A DNA stretch of 43,623 nucleotides from an uncultured Eisenbergiella sp. (GCA_910585455.1 CAJUEL010000039.1:1-43623); one strand, 5' to 3'. Positions 34,362-42,997 are shown, counted from the stretch's first letter. Numbers and translations: made by a program. Notes: generated by a model not told the origin, from the letters alone.

Positions 34362-34364
34362 CTA
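34362..34364 (-). other. In-frame amber codon in the adhesin gene
   Basis: On the minus strand the text is GAC AGC AGC TAG GAG GAT GCT. Both sides are the same reading frame with the same acidic composition (PDEDSS before; EDAETGSESEAE after), so one base change such as GAG to TAG explains it. AGGAGG directly follows the stop, but no start codon is placed to use it. Confidence 0.9.
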
Positions 34365-35227
34365 GCTGCTGTCCTCATCCGGATTTTCCAGCCGGGCATA
34401 AACGGCTTCCGGAAGAAGAGAGAGCAGGATTTCACCGGTGACAGGATTTTCCTCATCGGTGTTGGGGATGCCCAGCGTATAGCTGCCATCCTCTTGAACC
34501 TCAGGCTTTGCGTCCCCGTCAGCCCAGCGCCATGACAAAACCCATTTCACTTCTGCGTTCGAGGGTTCCCCGGATTCAGAGCTGTCCGTAGATTCCTCTT
34601 CTTCCGTTGTTTCGGTTTCTTCTGTGGACTCCGTTTCTTCAGAGGTTTCTGTTTCATCCGTGGTCCCGGTTTCTTCTGTAGATTCCTCTTCTGTTGTAGT
34701 CGTTGTAGTCTCAGAAGTTTCCGTAGTTCCGGATTCTTCCGTAGATTCAGAACCGGATTCAGATTCAGTCTGGGTTCCGGATTCTGTCGGTGCTTCTGAC
34801 CCTTCCGGTGTGGAGGGTGATTCTGTATTTTCGGGCGCCTCTGTTTTGACAGAGGTATCCGTGCTGTCACTCTCAGATGGGTCAGGATTTTCCGTTTGGG
34901 TTTGGTACTGTATGGAGCCGCCTGTTTGCTCTGCCGCGAAGACGGCAGTTGTCGCGCACAGTGGCAGAATGATTGCGAAGAGCAGAATCCATGAAAGTGT
35001 TTTGCAAAAACGCTCCTGCCGACAGCACCTCTTCCAGAACTGATGCCATGTTTTATGCCTGGGTGCTTTACTCATATGTTTGACCTCCTGTTTTCCGGTA
35101 AAATGCCGGGATTTTTCCTGTGGTCAGACAGAAATATGGTTACTGTTCACTTCATGACCAGTAATGAAATATGTGCATTGTGGAAAAGCTGGCTACAGGA
35201 ATGAGAAAGCTTTACATTTTGCTTATT

Positions 35228-35255
35228 ATTATAGCATAGAATCTGTTGCTTGCAA
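35228..35255 (-). promoter_or_regulatory. Promoter of the adhesin gene
   Basis: On the minus strand TTGCAA (35255-35250), a 16-nt spacer and an extended -10 TGCTATAAT (TATAAT at 35233-35228). It predicts a leader of about 145 nt before the adhesin start. Confidence 0.75.
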
Positions 35256-35351
35256 ATATTTTTTAGCACTTTCTTGCATACTGTCCACATCCGGCTTATA
35301 ATGAAACAGTGAATCCGGCAAGGGATTGCAGGAATGGAAGGGGAACCGGAG

Positions 35352-36287
35352 ATGATCATTCAGACAGGGCTGCGGACGGATATTCCGGCTTTTTACACAG
35401 AATGGTTTTTAAACAGAATCAAGGCCGGGTACGTGCTGGTGCGCAACCCCTATCGGGCAAATCAGGTGACGCGTTATGACCTGTCTCCCACAGTGGTGGA
35501 TGTGATCGGTTTTTGCACCAAAAATCCCGCTCCAATGCTGCCGTACATGGATGCGCTCAGCGCCTATGGTCAGTACTGGTATGTGACCATTACGCCCTAT
35601 GGAACGGATATTGAGCCGAACGTACCGCCAAAGGAAGAAGTGATGGAAAGCCTGAAAACTCTGTCGAAGCTTGTCGGGATAAAGAGCGTCGGATGGCGCT
35701 ATGATCCGATTCTGATTTCGGAAAGCTGTTCTGTGAAACGCCATTTGTCAGAATTTGAAAAAATGGCGCAAAATCTGGAAGGCTATACCGAAACCTGCGT
35801 GATCAGTTTTCTGGATCTCTATCAGAAGGTGCGGCGCAATTTTCCGGAAGCGCGCCAGGTGCCTATGGCCGACAGACATATCCTCGGCAGGGAATTTGTC
35901 CGCATCGGGAAAAAATATGGCATGGAAATCAAAAGCTGCGCCGAAGGGGAAGAGCTTGCCCCTTACGGTGTAAACTGCAGCGGCTGCATGACGATAGAAA
36001 CCTATGAAAGGGCGATCGGAGAAAGACTGTGCGCGCCAACACGCAAAGGAACGGGCCGGAGCGCCTGTGCCTGTCACTTAAGCGCTGACATCGGTCAGTA
36101 CGATACCTGTCCCCATCTGTGCCGCTATTGCTATGCCAACACAAACGCTGCTGCCGTGCGCAGAAATGTTCTGAACCACGATCCGGCATCCCCTCTGTTG
36201 ACAGGCACGCTCCATCCGGAGGATCAGGTCCATAACGCCGTCCAGAAAAGCTGGCGCGACGGACAGCTTGCGCTGGATATTTTTTGA
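35352..36287 (+). CDS. DUF1848-family protein
   Basis: The 311-aa soluble protein starts MIIQTGLRTDIPAFYTEWF and continues YVLVRNPYRANQVTRYDLSP, VIGFCTKNPAPMLPYMD and GWRYDPILIS, the recognisable DUF1848 pattern. Near the C-terminus a Cys-rich region includes NCSGCMTIE, ACACHLSADIG and CPHLCRYCYAN. The last has the spacing Cys-x3-Cys-x2-Cys of radical SAM enzymes, though at an unusual position. A metal or iron-sulfur site is likely; the reaction is unknown. The ATG at 35352 has GGAACCGGAG before it and matches the family start; the ATG at 35334 is a possible alternative. It is divergent from the adhesin gene and has no partner gene. Confidence 0.88.
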   Translation: MIIQTGLRTDIPAFYTEWFLNRIKAGYVLVRNPYRANQVTRYDLSPTVVDVIGFCTKNPAPMLPYMDALSAYGQYWYVTITPYGTDIEPNVPPKEEVMESLKTLSKLVGIKSVGWRYDPILISESCSVKRHLSEFEKMAQNLEGYTETCVISFLDLYQKVRRNFPEARQVPMADRHILGREFVRIGKKYGMEIKSCAEGEELAPYGVNCSGCMTIETYERAIGERLCAPTRKGTGRSACACHLSADIGQYDTCPHLCRYCYANTNAAAVRRNVLNHDPASPLLTGTLHPEDQVHNAVQKSWRDGQLALDIF

Positions 36288-36357
36288 TTCCGGATAATAA
36301 CATGCAGCCGCAATTTTACAAAAAGCAAAAAAATCCATACCCACCTTCTTTTTTTTC

Positions 36358-36366
36358 TGATATAAT
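36358..36366 (+). promoter_or_regulatory. Extended -10 promoter of the ABC exporter operon
   Basis: TGATATAAT, an extended -10 element about 145 bp before the GTG start of the first ABC gene. No convincing -35 is seen. Confidence 0.6.
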
Positions 36367-36378
36367 GGAGCAGTCTGC

Positions 36379-36410
36379 ATAGCAGTTCAGACTTGCCTGA
36401 ACGATTACCA
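36379..36410 (+). repeat. Copy of the dispersed palindromic repeat
   Basis: TAGCAGTTCAGACTT and GCCTGAACGATTACCA repeat the core seen at 4331 and 40139, with a surviving 6-bp stem GTTCAG/CTGAAC. It lies in the transcribed leader of the ABC exporter operon. Confidence 0.7.
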
Positions 36411-36511
36411 GTCTGTCATCAAAAGCACAAACAGGATAAAAGTCAGCGCTCATAGATGCCGGGAGCCTTTGGTGCGATCCGTGGCAGCCTGACAAAAAGG
36501 AGGCATCGCCT

Positions 36512-38359
36512 GTGAAGGAAATTGTCAAAAAGTATATCAGCCCCCATTTCCCACAGATGGGCATAGGGCTTTTCATCAAATTTGTGGGAACGATCATGGA
36601 TCTGTTTATTCCTTATATATTGGCATATATCATCGATACAGTGATTCCCGCCGGACAAAAGCGTATGATCTTTCTATGGGGGCTCGCCATGATTTTCTGT
36701 TCCTTTCTGGCGGTGTCTTTTAACGTGATTGCCAACCGGAAAGCGTCCCGGGTGGCGAGTGACGTGATCAAAAAGCTGCGTCACGATCTGTTTGAAAAAA
36801 TCATGTATCTGTCCAACCATCAGATGGACGAATTCACCAAACCATCTCTGATTTCCCGCATGACCTCGGATACCTATGATTTACAGCAAATGGTGGCGCG
36901 GATTCAGAGGATGGGCGTGCGCGCGCCGATTTTGCTGGTGGGCGGCATTTTTGTCACCTTTACGCTGGACTATGCGATGGCGTTGGTGCTGTTGGCAGTG
37001 CTGCCGCTGCTCACCTTTTTGACAATTGTCGTATCGAAAAAGGGCATACCGATCTATGCAAAGCAGCAGGCGATCGCGGATCGCATGGTGCGGGTGGTGC
37101 GGGAGGATATCGCGGGCATCCGGGTGATCAAGGCGCTTTCCAAGACGGAATATGAGACGGAGAAATTCCGGGAGGTCAACCGCAGCGTGGTGGAACAGGA
37201 GAAAAAGGCGGGGATGGTGATGGCGGTGATGAATCCGTCCATGACGATCCTGTTGAACCTGGGGCTGGTGGGCGTCATCCTGACCGGCGCATACCGGGTC
37301 AATGCCGGCGCCTCGGAGGTGGGGAAAATCCTCGCCTTTACCACGTATTTTACGATCATCTTAAACGCCATGCTGTCCATCACCCGGATTTTTTCCATGG
37401 TTTCCAAATCCATCGCGTCGGGGAACCGCGTATGGGAGGTTTTGCGCGCCAAAGAGGAGATGGAGGTGTTGGAAGGGGCAGAGGATGTCCTGGGAGCAGG
37501 AAAACAAAAAGGAGAAGAGGAAGATGCCGAAATCGTCTTTTCTCATGTGACCTTTTCCTATTATAAAGGACGTGCCACAAAAGGGGGCGCGTCCGATGCG
37601 CAGGAAGGAAAAGGAACGGATTGTGCGCTGCCGGAAGCTGCGTCCGGTGGGCAGGAGGACAGAGAGGAGATTCCCGAAACCCTGTCGGATATCAGCTTTG
37701 TGGTGAAAAAGGGAGAAACCCTCGGCATCATCGGCGAGATCGGCTCCGGAAAATCCACCATATTAAACCTCATGATGCGTCTGTATGACGCGGACAGCGG
37801 TATGATCCGGATCGCGGGCCGGGATATCCGTTCCTATGAGCCGGAGGAGCTGAAGCACAAATTCGGCGTGGTGTTCCAGAACGATATGATTTTTGAGGAT
37901 ACGATAGCGGGCAATGTGTCGCTGGGCAGGAGCGCGACGAAGGAAGCGCTCTCGGAAGCGCTTTTGTATGCCCAGGCGAGCGAATTCGTGGAGGGCAGGC
38001 AGGAGCAGGAGGCGGATGCTTTGAATATCCGGGGCGCGAATCTGAGCGGCGGTCAAAAGCAGCGCGTGCTGATCGCCCGGGCACTTTTGGCGAAGCCGGA
38101 AATTCTCATTCTGGACGATTCCTCCAGCGCCCTGGATTACCGGACGGACGCAAGGCTGCGGCAGGGGATCCGGGAGCATTTTGCGGATACGACGCTGGTC
38201 ATCGTGGCACAGCGGGTCAGCTCCATCCGGCACGCGGACCACATTCTGGTGCTGGAAAACGGGCATTGCATCGGTTACGGCGCCCATGAGGAGCTGATGG
38301 AGAGATGCAGCGTGTATCAGGAAATCAGCCATTCCCAGATGGGAGAAGGAGGGGTATAA
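36512..38359 (+). CDS. Heterodimeric ABC exporter, subunit with degenerate ATP site
   Basis: The 615-aa protein has six membrane helices (about 1-300) and an ATPase. Walker A is GEIGSGKST (about 410), Q-loop VVFQND, signature LSGGQKQR and H-loop AQR in place of the usual SHR or AHR. Walker B is ILILDDSS, with Asp instead of the catalytic Glu. This marks the degenerate-site subunit of a TM287/288-like or BmrCD-like heterodimer. An unusual polar insertion of about 30-35 residues (RATKGGASDAQEG onward) splits the first ATPase strands, between FSYYKG and TLSDISF. The start is GTG at 36512 with AAGGAGG 9 nt before it. The partner gene begins 3 bp after its stop. Confidence 0.92.
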   Translation: MKEIVKKYISPHFPQMGIGLFIKFVGTIMDLFIPYILAYIIDTVIPAGQKRMIFLWGLAMIFCSFLAVSFNVIANRKASRVASDVIKKLRHDLFEKIMYLSNHQMDEFTKPSLISRMTSDTYDLQQMVARIQRMGVRAPILLVGGIFVTFTLDYAMALVLLAVLPLLTFLTIVVSKKGIPIYAKQQAIADRMVRVVREDIAGIRVIKALSKTEYETEKFREVNRSVVEQEKKAGMVMAVMNPSMTILLNLGLVGVILTGAYRVNAGASEVGKILAFTTYFTIILNAMLSITRIFSMVSKSIASGNRVWEVLRAKEEMEVLEGAEDVLGAGKQKGEEEDAEIVFSHVTFSYYKGRATKGGASDAQEGKGTDCALPEAASGGQEDREEIPETLSDISFVVKKGETLGIIGEIGSGKSTILNLMMRLYDADSGMIRIAGRDIRSYEPEELKHKFGVVFQNDMIFEDTIAGNVSLGRSATKEALSEALLYAQASEFVEGRQEQEADALNIRGANLSGGQKQRVLIARALLAKPEILILDDSSSALDYRTDARLRQGIREHFADTTLVIVAQRVSSIRHADHILVLENGHCIGYGAHEELMERCSVYQEISHSQMGEGGV

Positions 38360-38362
38360 GGG

Positions 38363-40132
38363 ATGGAACAGACCAGACAGGCCGGTGCGAAGAAACGATA
38401 TTCCCGCCGCACCCTCATCCGGCTCGGGCAATATCTTATGAAGGAAAAATGGCTGCTTTTTGTAGCGATCGTCTGTACCTTTGGCAGCAATCTGTTTGCG
38501 CTGGTGGGACCGCGCCTCACCGGCTTTGCCATCGGCGCTATCGAAGGCGGTATCGGCGCGGTGATATTTGAAAGGGTGTTTTATTACGCGGGATGGATGG
38601 CGGTATTTTATGTGGCGTCCGCCCTGATGTCCTATGGATTGCAGGTGCTGATGATCACCATCAGCCGCAGGGTGGTCTACCGGATGCGCCAGGACCTGTT
38701 TGAAAAGCTGCTGACGCTGCCGGTGGGGTATTTTGATATCCACCAGACCGGCGATATCATCAGCCGCATTTCCTATGATATCGATACGGTCAACGCTTCG
38801 CTCTCCAACGATCTGGTGCAGCTTCTCACCACGGTGATTACGGTGGGAGGGGCGCTTTTGATGATGCTGGCGATTTCGCCGCAGCTGGTGCTGGTGTTTG
38901 CTTTCACCGTGCCGCTTTCGATGTTTATGACAAAATATATCACGGGGAAAACGAGACCCTTGTTTCGGGCACGTTCCGCAAAGCTGGGAGAGCTCAACGG
39001 CTTCGTGGAGGAAATGATCACGGGACAGAAAACCTTAAAGGCCTATGGCAGGGAGGACTATACGATCGGACGCTGCGACGAAAAAAACGAGGTGGCGGCG
39101 GAGGCCTTTTACCGTGCGGAATATTATGGCAGCATCGTCGGTCCCTGCGTGAATTTTGTGAACAACCTGTCTTTGTCTTTGACCGGGGTGTTCGGCGCGC
39201 TTTTGTATCTGGCGGGCAGCATGACAATCGGGGACATTTCCTCCTTCGTGCTGTATTCCCGGAAGTTTTCCGGTCCCATCAACGAGGCGGCGAATATCGT
39301 GAGCGAGCTGCAGTCCGCCCTCGCCGCGGCGGAGCGGGTCTTTTCACTGATGGACGAATTGCCGGAAAGGGCGGATGAGCCGGATGCGGTCAGCTTAAAG
39401 GAAGTGGCAGGAGAGGTAGCGCTGTCCCATGTGCGGTTCGGATATTTGCCGGAAAAGACGATCATTCATGATTTGAGCTTTACGGCACAGCCGGGAAAGC
39501 TGATCGCCATCGTAGGGCATACCGGCGCGGGAAAGACGACGCTGATCAATCTGCTCATGCGCTTTTACGATCCTCAGGGCGGGGAAATTTTGGTGGACCG
39601 GCATCCGATCCGGTCTGTGACCAGAGAAAGCCTGCGCAAATCCTACGCCATGGTGCTGCAGGACACCTGGCTTTTTACCGGCACAGTCTATGAAAATCTT
39701 TCCTACGGGAAGGAAGGGGCGACCCGGGGAGAGGTGGAAAAAGCGGCGAAGGCGGCATATATCCACTCCTTTATCATGCGTCTGCCAAACGGCTACGACA
39801 CGGTGCTGACGGATGAGGGCGCCAACATTTCCAAAGGGCAGAAGCAGCTTCTGACCATCGCCAGGGCGATGCTTCTGGACGCGCCCATGCTCATTCTGGA
39901 TGAGGCGACCTCCAATGTGGACACCAGGACGGAAATCCGGATCCAGAAGGCGATGCGCAACCTGATGCAGGACAAAACCTGCTTCGTCATCGCCCACAGG
40001 CTGTCCACGATCCGCAACGCCGATCTGATCCTGGTGGTGAACGAGGGCGAGGTGGTGGAGCAGGGAACGCACCGGGCGCTGATGGACAAAGGCGGCGTAT
40101 ACAGGAAGCTGTATGACGCGCAGTTTGAGTAA
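38363..40132 (+). CDS. Heterodimeric ABC exporter, catalytic subunit
   Basis: The 589-aa partner has a membrane domain (about 30-320) and an ATPase with Walker A GHTGAGKTT (about 387), Q-loop VLQDT, Walker B LILDEATS with the catalytic Glu and H-loop AHR. Its signature is ISKGQKQ rather than LSGGQ. With the Asp Walker B of subunit one, this altered signature forms the inactive site, while its own Walker B pairs with the normal signature of the partner. Drug, lipid or peptide export is possible. The ATG has GGAGGGG before it. The operon ends at the compound palindrome (40139). Confidence 0.94.
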   Translation: MEQTRQAGAKKRYSRRTLIRLGQYLMKEKWLLFVAIVCTFGSNLFALVGPRLTGFAIGAIEGGIGAVIFERVFYYAGWMAVFYVASALMSYGLQVLMITISRRVVYRMRQDLFEKLLTLPVGYFDIHQTGDIISRISYDIDTVNASLSNDLVQLLTTVITVGGALLMMLAISPQLVLVFAFTVPLSMFMTKYITGKTRPLFRARSAKLGELNGFVEEMITGQKTLKAYGREDYTIGRCDEKNEVAAEAFYRAEYYGSIVGPCVNFVNNLSLSLTGVFGALLYLAGSMTIGDISSFVLYSRKFSGPINEAANIVSELQSALAAAERVFSLMDELPERADEPDAVSLKEVAGEVALSHVRFGYLPEKTIIHDLSFTAQPGKLIAIVGHTGAGKTTLINLLMRFYDPQGGEILVDRHPIRSVTRESLRKSYAMVLQDTWLFTGTVYENLSYGKEGATRGEVEKAAKAAYIHSFIMRLPNGYDTVLTDEGANISKGQKQLLTIARAMLLDAPMLILDEATSNVDTRTEIRIQKAMRNLMQDKTCFVIAHRLSTIRNADLILVVNEGEVVEQGTHRALMDKGGVYRKLYDAQFE

Positions 40133-40138
40133 TGGTGT

Positions 40139-40282
40139 AGTAACAGTTCAGACAGGTCTGCGCGTTCGCCGCGCAGACCGTGAAAAAACGTGGTGGCAAC
40201 AGGCATCCGCCCCATCGCGAAGCGATTTTTATGGGCGGATGCAGTTACTATTCAGACGTGTCTGAATAGTAACGAACTGTTA
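40139..40282 (+). repeat. Compound palindromic element (144 bp)
   Basis: Four nested or adjacent inverted repeats fill this gap. The outer ends are TAACAGTTC (40141-40149) and GAACTGTTA (40274-40282). Inside are GGTCTGCGCG/CGCGCAGACC (40155-40164 with 40170-40179, perfect), GCATCCGCCC/GGGCGGATGC (40203-40212 with 40233-40242, itself enclosing ATCGC/GCGAT), and GTTACTATTCAGAC/GTCTGAATAGTAAC (40244-40257 with 40260-40273, perfect 14 bp). No protein is encoded. It resembles a MITE or REP-like mobile or regulatory unit, and shares its left half with 8341-8394. Confidence 0.85.
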
Positions 40283-40399
40283 TATGGTGTAAATAATAAT
40301 TTTCAGGATAAGTTGAATTTATGTGCAAAAGCAGGTATAATTTATACGGAACGCTTTGGGACAGGAGCGAAGCAGGATAAAACAGGGAAGGGTGAAAAT

Positions 40400-42484
40400 A
40401 TGAACGGTGTGACAGAACAGAAAAAAAAGGTTCTGATCGTGGATGATTCCGAGATGAACCGTGCCTTGCTGGTGGATATGCTCGGAGAAGAGTACGAGGT
40501 GGTCGAAGCGGAGAACGGGATGCAGGCGATCGAAATACTGCAGAAGTTTGAAAACGAGTTTTCCATCATGCTGCTGGACATTGTGATGCCGGGAATGAAC
40601 GGCTTTGAGGTTTTGAAGCTGATGAACCAGTATCATTGGATCGAAAACATTCCGGTCATCATGATTTCCTCAGAGAGCGGCTCCATACAGGTTGAGCGGG
40701 CTTATGAGCTTGGGGTAACGGACTTTATCAGCCGTCCCTTTGACGCGTTGATCGTACGCCGCAGAGTGGTGAATACGATTCTGCTGTATGCCAAACAGAA
40801 AAAGCTTCTGGGGCTTGTGGAAGAGCAGATTTACGAAAAACAGAAGCAGAGCAATATGATGATTGACATTTTGAGCCATATCGTGGAGTTCCGTAATGGG
40901 GAGAGCGGACCGCATGTTCGGCACATTCATGTGCTGACGGAGCTGTTTTTGCGTTATCTGGTGCAGATCACGGATAAATATCCGCTTTCCAGGACGGATA
41001 TCAACCAGATCGGCATGGCGTCCGCGCTTCATGATATCGGTAAAATGGGAATTCCCAGCGAGATTGTCAATAAGCCGGGCAGGCTGACGGACGAAGAGTT
41101 TGCGGTGATGAAGACCCATTCCATAATCGGCGCGCAGACGGTGGAACAGCTGCCCTATGCGAGGGATGAAGAGTTTGTGAAGATCAGTTATGAGATTTGC
41201 CGCTGGCACCATGAACGCTATGATGGACGCGGCTATCCGGACGGGCTTAAGGGGGATGAAATCCCGATCTCCGCACAGGCGGTGGCGCTGGCGGATGTGT
41301 ATGACGCCCTGACCAGCGAGCGTGTATACAAGAAAGCATTTTCCCATGAAAAGGCGATCCAGATGATCGTGAACGGAGAATGCGGCGTATTTAATCCCCT
41401 GCTGCTGCAATGCCTGGTAGGAACTGCGGACAGCATTCAGGAGGAGTTAAGAAAGAGTGAGCAGGGCGATGTGAGCCAGAGAAATGCCAGAAATATCATT
41501 GAGGAGGTGCTCAATAAGGAAGGCATGTCCGCTTCGGAGCGCACCCTGCAGCTTCTGGAGCATGAGCGGATGAAGCAAAGCTTCTTTGCCAGCATGAGCA
41601 AGGAGATTCAGTTTGAATATACGGTGTCGCCGCCGATGCTCACCCTCAATACATGGGGAGCGGAGAAGCTGGGATTGCCCGAGGTGGTACAGGATCCGTT
41701 CCAGGACGGAGAGCTTTCCAACATGCACGAGACGAAGACGGGACGGGAGATTTCGGATGCGGTTCGCAGCACCTCGCCGGAAAAGCCGATTCTGGAATAC
41801 GATTTTCAGCTGAATATGGGCGGAGAGCTGCGTTGGGTGAGGATCACCAGCCGAACCATTTGGTCAACCGATGAGCCGCCCAGGTATGAGGGTGTGATTG
41901 GGAAAGCTGTGGATATTCACGAGACTCATGAACAGATGAAGCTTTTGGAGCAGAAGGCCTTTCATGACGGGCTGACCGGTCTGTTTAACCATTCCTATGC
42001 GCGGGATCGGATCAAAGAGCGTCTGGAGGGCAGGAAGGATTGTAAGTTTATCCTCGCCATTCTGGATATGGATAAATTCAAGCAGGCGAACGATCAGTGG
42101 GGGCATATGTTCGGGGATCAGGTACTGATCCATTTTGCCGAGCTGATACGGAAGAACATTCGAGGCGGAGATATCGCGGCACGCGTCGGAGGGGACGAGT
42201 TTTTGATATTTCTGGAGTATAAGACGGATATTCATACTCTGGTTGACAGAATTTTTCATTCCCTGCACGGACAGTATAAGCATTTTTCCATTTCCGTCAG
42301 TATGGGAGTTGCCTGCACGGAAGAGGTGGGCATAGATTATGATGAGCTGTTCCATGCTGCGGACCAGGCATTGTATAATGTAAAGCAGACGGAGCGCGGC
42401 AGATATTGCTTTTATGAGAAAAACATGCAGACTGACTGTTCGGCAATATCTTCTATTGAAACAGAGGAAACGGAAGGAGAGTAA
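40400..42484 (+). CDS. REC-HD-GYP-PAS-GGDEF cyclic-di-GMP protein
   Basis: The 694-aa response regulator has a receiver domain (about 10-130; VLIVDDSEMNR with the acidic pair, LLDIVMPGMNGFEVL with the phospho-Asp), and an HD-GYP phosphodiesterase (about 155-340; HDIGKMGIPSEIV, WHHERYDGRGYPDGLKGDEIP, ALADVYDALTS). A PAS-like domain (about 385-500) and a GGDEF cyclase (about 515-670) follow. The cyclase keeps GGDEF and an inhibitory RxxD site (RGGD) five residues before it. Synthesis and breakdown of c-di-GMP are therefore on one phospho-switched chain. The ATG at 40400 has GGGAAGGGTGA before it; the longer upstream frame to 40190 is repeat DNA. An Hpt gene follows by 3 bp. Confidence 0.93.
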   Translation: MNGVTEQKKKVLIVDDSEMNRALLVDMLGEEYEVVEAENGMQAIEILQKFENEFSIMLLDIVMPGMNGFEVLKLMNQYHWIENIPVIMISSESGSIQVERAYELGVTDFISRPFDALIVRRRVVNTILLYAKQKKLLGLVEEQIYEKQKQSNMMIDILSHIVEFRNGESGPHVRHIHVLTELFLRYLVQITDKYPLSRTDINQIGMASALHDIGKMGIPSEIVNKPGRLTDEEFAVMKTHSIIGAQTVEQLPYARDEEFVKISYEICRWHHERYDGRGYPDGLKGDEIPISAQAVALADVYDALTSERVYKKAFSHEKAIQMIVNGECGVFNPLLLQCLVGTADSIQEELRKSEQGDVSQRNARNIIEEVLNKEGMSASERTLQLLEHERMKQSFFASMSKEIQFEYTVSPPMLTLNTWGAEKLGLPEVVQDPFQDGELSNMHETKTGREISDAVRSTSPEKPILEYDFQLNMGGELRWVRITSRTIWSTDEPPRYEGVIGKAVDIHETHEQMKLLEQKAFHDGLTGLFNHSYARDRIKERLEGRKDCKFILAILDMDKFKQANDQWGHMFGDQVLIHFAELIRKNIRGGDIAARVGGDEFLIFLEYKTDIHTLVDRIFHSLHGQYKHFSISVSMGVACTEEVGIDYDELFHAADQALYNVKQTERGRYCFYEKNMQTDCSAISSIETEETEGE

Positions 42485-42487
42485 GCC

Positions 42488-42850
42488 ATGACATTAAAAG
42501 AATGCTACACCGAAATGGGTGGAAATTACGACGAGGTGATCGGGCGGCTGCACAGTGAACGGCTGGTACAGAAGTTTGCCCTGAAATTTCTGGATGATCC
42601 CAGCTATGATCTGCTGCAAAAATCGCTGGAAAGCGGAAGCTATGAGGAGGCGTTCCGGGCATCCCATACCATTAAGGGCGTGTGCCAGAATCTTGGTTTG
42701 ACGAAATTATATGAGTCCAGTCATGCGCTTACGGAGAGCCTGCGCAACGGATATAGCGCGGACGTGGATGGCTTTGCAGAGACTGTGACGGCGGATTACC
42801 GGCAGACGGTAGACGCACTGCGCAGGTTTAAGGAAAGTGTGGAAGGATAA
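42488..42850 (+). CDS. Hpt (histidine phosphotransfer) domain protein
   Basis: The 120-aa cytosolic four-helix protein carries the Hpt phospho-site AFRASHTIKGVCQNLGL, with His about residue 60 followed by the usual Lys-Gly. It has no kinase or receiver domain, so it passes phosphate between other proteins. GGAAGGAG lies 6-9 nt before the ATG. Starting 3 bp after the REC-HD-GYP-GGDEF gene, it probably phosphorylates that receiver or drains it as part of a phosphorelay with a distant hybrid kinase. A bidirectional terminator follows. Confidence 0.92.
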   Translation: MTLKECYTEMGGNYDEVIGRLHSERLVQKFALKFLDDPSYDLLQKSLESGSYEEAFRASHTIKGVCQNLGLTKLYESSHALTESLRNGYSADVDGFAETVTADYRQTVDALRRFKESVEG

Positions 42851-42860
42851 GATTAACCTT

Positions 42861-42880
42861 TAGACCTGTCTGAACTGCTA
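42861..42880 (-). repeat. Half copy of the dispersed palindromic repeat
   Basis: Read on the minus strand it is TAGCAGTTCAGACAGGTCTA, matching the left end of the 40139 element (TAACAGTTCAGACAGGTCTG) at 18 of 20 positions. It lies directly before the terminator. Confidence 0.7.
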
Positions 42881-42894
42881 CGGAAAAGCAACCA

Positions 42895-42934
42895 AAAGGA
42901 GCAGAAAACCCGTTTTGCGGTTTTCTGCTCCTTT
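42895..42934. terminator. Bidirectional terminator
   Basis: AAAGGAGCAGAAAACC (42895-42910) pairs perfectly with GGTTTTCTGCTCCTTT (42919-42934), a 16-bp stem with an 8-nt loop. It separates the convergent Hpt and HD genes. Confidence 0.85.
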
Positions 42935-42997
42935 CCTGCGATGGAAAACGAAGTTCCCTGGTGTAGAAAAAAACATGAATGCGCATGTTCTTTTATG

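Larger units (their letters stand above)
29268..35075 (-). pseudogene. Giant fibro-slime/SpaA-type surface adhesin, split by one amber codon
   Basis: One reading frame runs from ATG 35075 (AGGAGG 7 nt upstream) to 29268, about 1935 codons, broken only by TAG at 34362-34364 (codon 238). Before it lie a signal peptide (LLFAIILPLCATTAVFAA) and a Glu/Thr/Ser-rich acidic region (about 60-200). After it come a fibro-slime/PA14-like domain (about residue 800-860, FQFSGDDDVWVFIDDVLVLD), a SpaA/Cna-B-like segment (about 965, VEGVEFALYEG), two tandem DUF7601-like beta domains (from about 1572 GQLAIRKTVVG and 1692 GTLKISKTVKG), a TTPSEPE repeat linker, a sortase-like signal (APMTGDDS), a membrane helix and RRQRK. 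It is a wall-anchored adhesin or pilin-like protein. The amber codon makes it a probable pseudogene unless it is suppressed or a sequence error. No sortase gene is in the window. Confidence 0.85.

Noticed and set aside
34142..34364. Separate adhesin gene starting at 34142
   Set aside because: The upstream sequence is the same frame and composition up to the TAG at 34362, and TTG at 34142 has no ribosome binding site; one interrupted gene is simpler.
40190..40399. 70-residue N-terminal extension of the c-di-GMP protein
   Set aside because: It is translated from the compound palindromic element; the receiver domain and ribosome binding site start at 40400.
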